Source: Bacteriovoracaceae bacterium (GTDB taxonomy: Bacteria > Bdellovibrionota > Bacteriovoracia > Bacteriovoracales > Bacteriovoracaceae). From it: a DNA stretch of 54,292 nt. The position numbers and the translations under genes were made by a program. Each line of letters opens with the position of its first letter. Position 1 is the first letter of the stretch. The notes beneath the pieces were generated by a model. It saw only the letters and a program-made list of their open reading frames with translations, did not search any database and was not told the DNA's origin. Shown here piece after piece: positions 53,914-54,292 of the stretch. The stretch lies in contig QKCN01000095.1 in assembly GCA_003245675.1 (NCBI GenBank), positions 1 to 54,292 on the forward strand. The letters are read 5' to 3'.

Positions 53914-54292
53914 ATGAGAGCACTTCTTTTAGGAATTCTTATTTTGGGGAGTTTTCAAATTCAGGCGAAGCTCGTCGCAAACTATGATTTTGACGATATC
54001 AGCATTGCCCTTAAAGACGGAAAACTCTTTCAAAAGATGAAACCAAAACAACAAGTTGAATTCGTTCGAGCTTATCGTCTATTCTTTGCGCAGATGGACA
54101 CTCTTTACTTAACAGGTCAAATTTCCTTTAAAGAAAGAAGCTTACTGCAAAGATCTTTTTCTATTTTTATTGACGATGCCATGGCTCAAACAAGTCCAGC
54201 AAATGAATATACTATCTGTGGAACTTGGCCATGTGACAAAGGATGGGCAGAATTTAGAGATAGAAATGCCCTGCCTCTTCAGGTTTCCGATG
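53914..54292 (+). CDS. exported protein, 3' end beyond the window
   Basis: The reading frame is open from ATG 53914 to the window end (126 codons plus one base). MRALLLGILILGSFQIQA is a signal peptide; the next residues include NYDFDDISIALKDGKLF and a helical stretch, then a Cys pair in YTICGTWPCDKGW. TAGGAG (53901-53906) overlaps the upstream stop codon and lies 7 nt before the ATG, so translation is likely coupled to the 999-residue gene. No family was recognised from this fragment. Confidence 0.82.
   Translation, partial: MRALLLGILILGSFQIQAKLVANYDFDDISIALKDGKLFQKMKPKQQVEFVRAYRLFFAQMDTLYLTGQISFKERSLLQRSFSIFIDDAMAQTSPANEYTICGTWPCDKGWAEFRDRNALPLQVSD

Noticed and set aside
1-54292. CRISPR arrays, tRNA or rRNA genes, insertion sequences, prophage or toxin-antitoxin modules
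   Set aside because: No regularly spaced direct repeats, no tRNA-like TPsiC boxes or rRNA-like stretches, and no transposase, integrase or toxin-like proteins were seen.

Overview
The window is a low-GC, densely packed chromosomal segment of a Gram-negative bacterium. LptD, an LptF/G-type permease, porin-like barrels and many LxxC lipoproteins show an outer membrane. Type III glutamine synthetase, B12-dependent ribonucleotide reductase, many receiver-domain proteins and several very large secreted proteins of no recognisable family suggest a Bdellovibrionota relative (Bacteriovorax/Halobacteriovorax/Peredibacter-like predator). That assignment is inference from gene content; no rRNA, tRNA, CRISPR array, insertion sequence or phage gene was seen.

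Layout. 1-1857: CheY-like receiver plus a degenerate HD-GYP protein. 1847-8355: serine hydrolase, thioredoxin-like lipoprotein, then the minus-strand set pyk, htpX, glnN. 8537-11275: potassium-channel-like protein with a cyclic-nucleotide-binding domain, then an SpmA-SpmB-type membrane protein. 11272-13886: porin-like barrel, lipoprotein, MobA-like nucleotidyltransferase. 13970-17931: minus-strand operon of an LptF/G permease, SprT-DUF2786 protein, zinc-ribbon protein and exported protein. 18027-20324: two lipoproteins and a DEDDh exonuclease. 20321-26117: minus-strand operon folC-lptD-(TrpF-like)-surE-nlpD-like. 26315-31816: an 1833-residue cysteine-rich lipoprotein. 31813-38327: HAD-IG 5'-nucleotidase, 1170-residue secreted protein, small membrane protein, coiled-coil exported protein. 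38404-45466: matrixin-like protease lipoprotein, then FecR protein, TPR/beta-barrel, CHASE2-adenylate cyclase, a second degenerate HD-GYP protein and a receiver. 45550-50603: nrdJ and a receiver-TPR protein. 50844-54292: a 999-residue secreted protein and the start of a second exported protein cut by the window end.

The main pattern is a set of sites resembling the sigma-28 (FliA) promoter TAAAGTTT-N11-GCCGATAA. Seven lie just upstream of plus-strand genes: the first receiver, the channel, the 18027 lipoprotein, the giant lipoprotein, the 1170-residue protein, the matrixin-like protease and the 999-residue protein. Two have an exact TAAAGTTT -35 element. The divergent housekeeping gene pyk instead has a standard sigma-70 promoter. 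If the organism is a predator, these genes would be candidates for a motile or attack-phase regulon. Two of the predicted transcripts would be leaderless or nearly so.

A second theme is cAMP. A CHASE2-class III cyclase sits in an operon with a FecR protein and a TPR/outer-membrane-barrel protein. A possible cAMP effector, the CNBD channel, is encoded about 30 kb away under the strongest sigma-28-like promoter.
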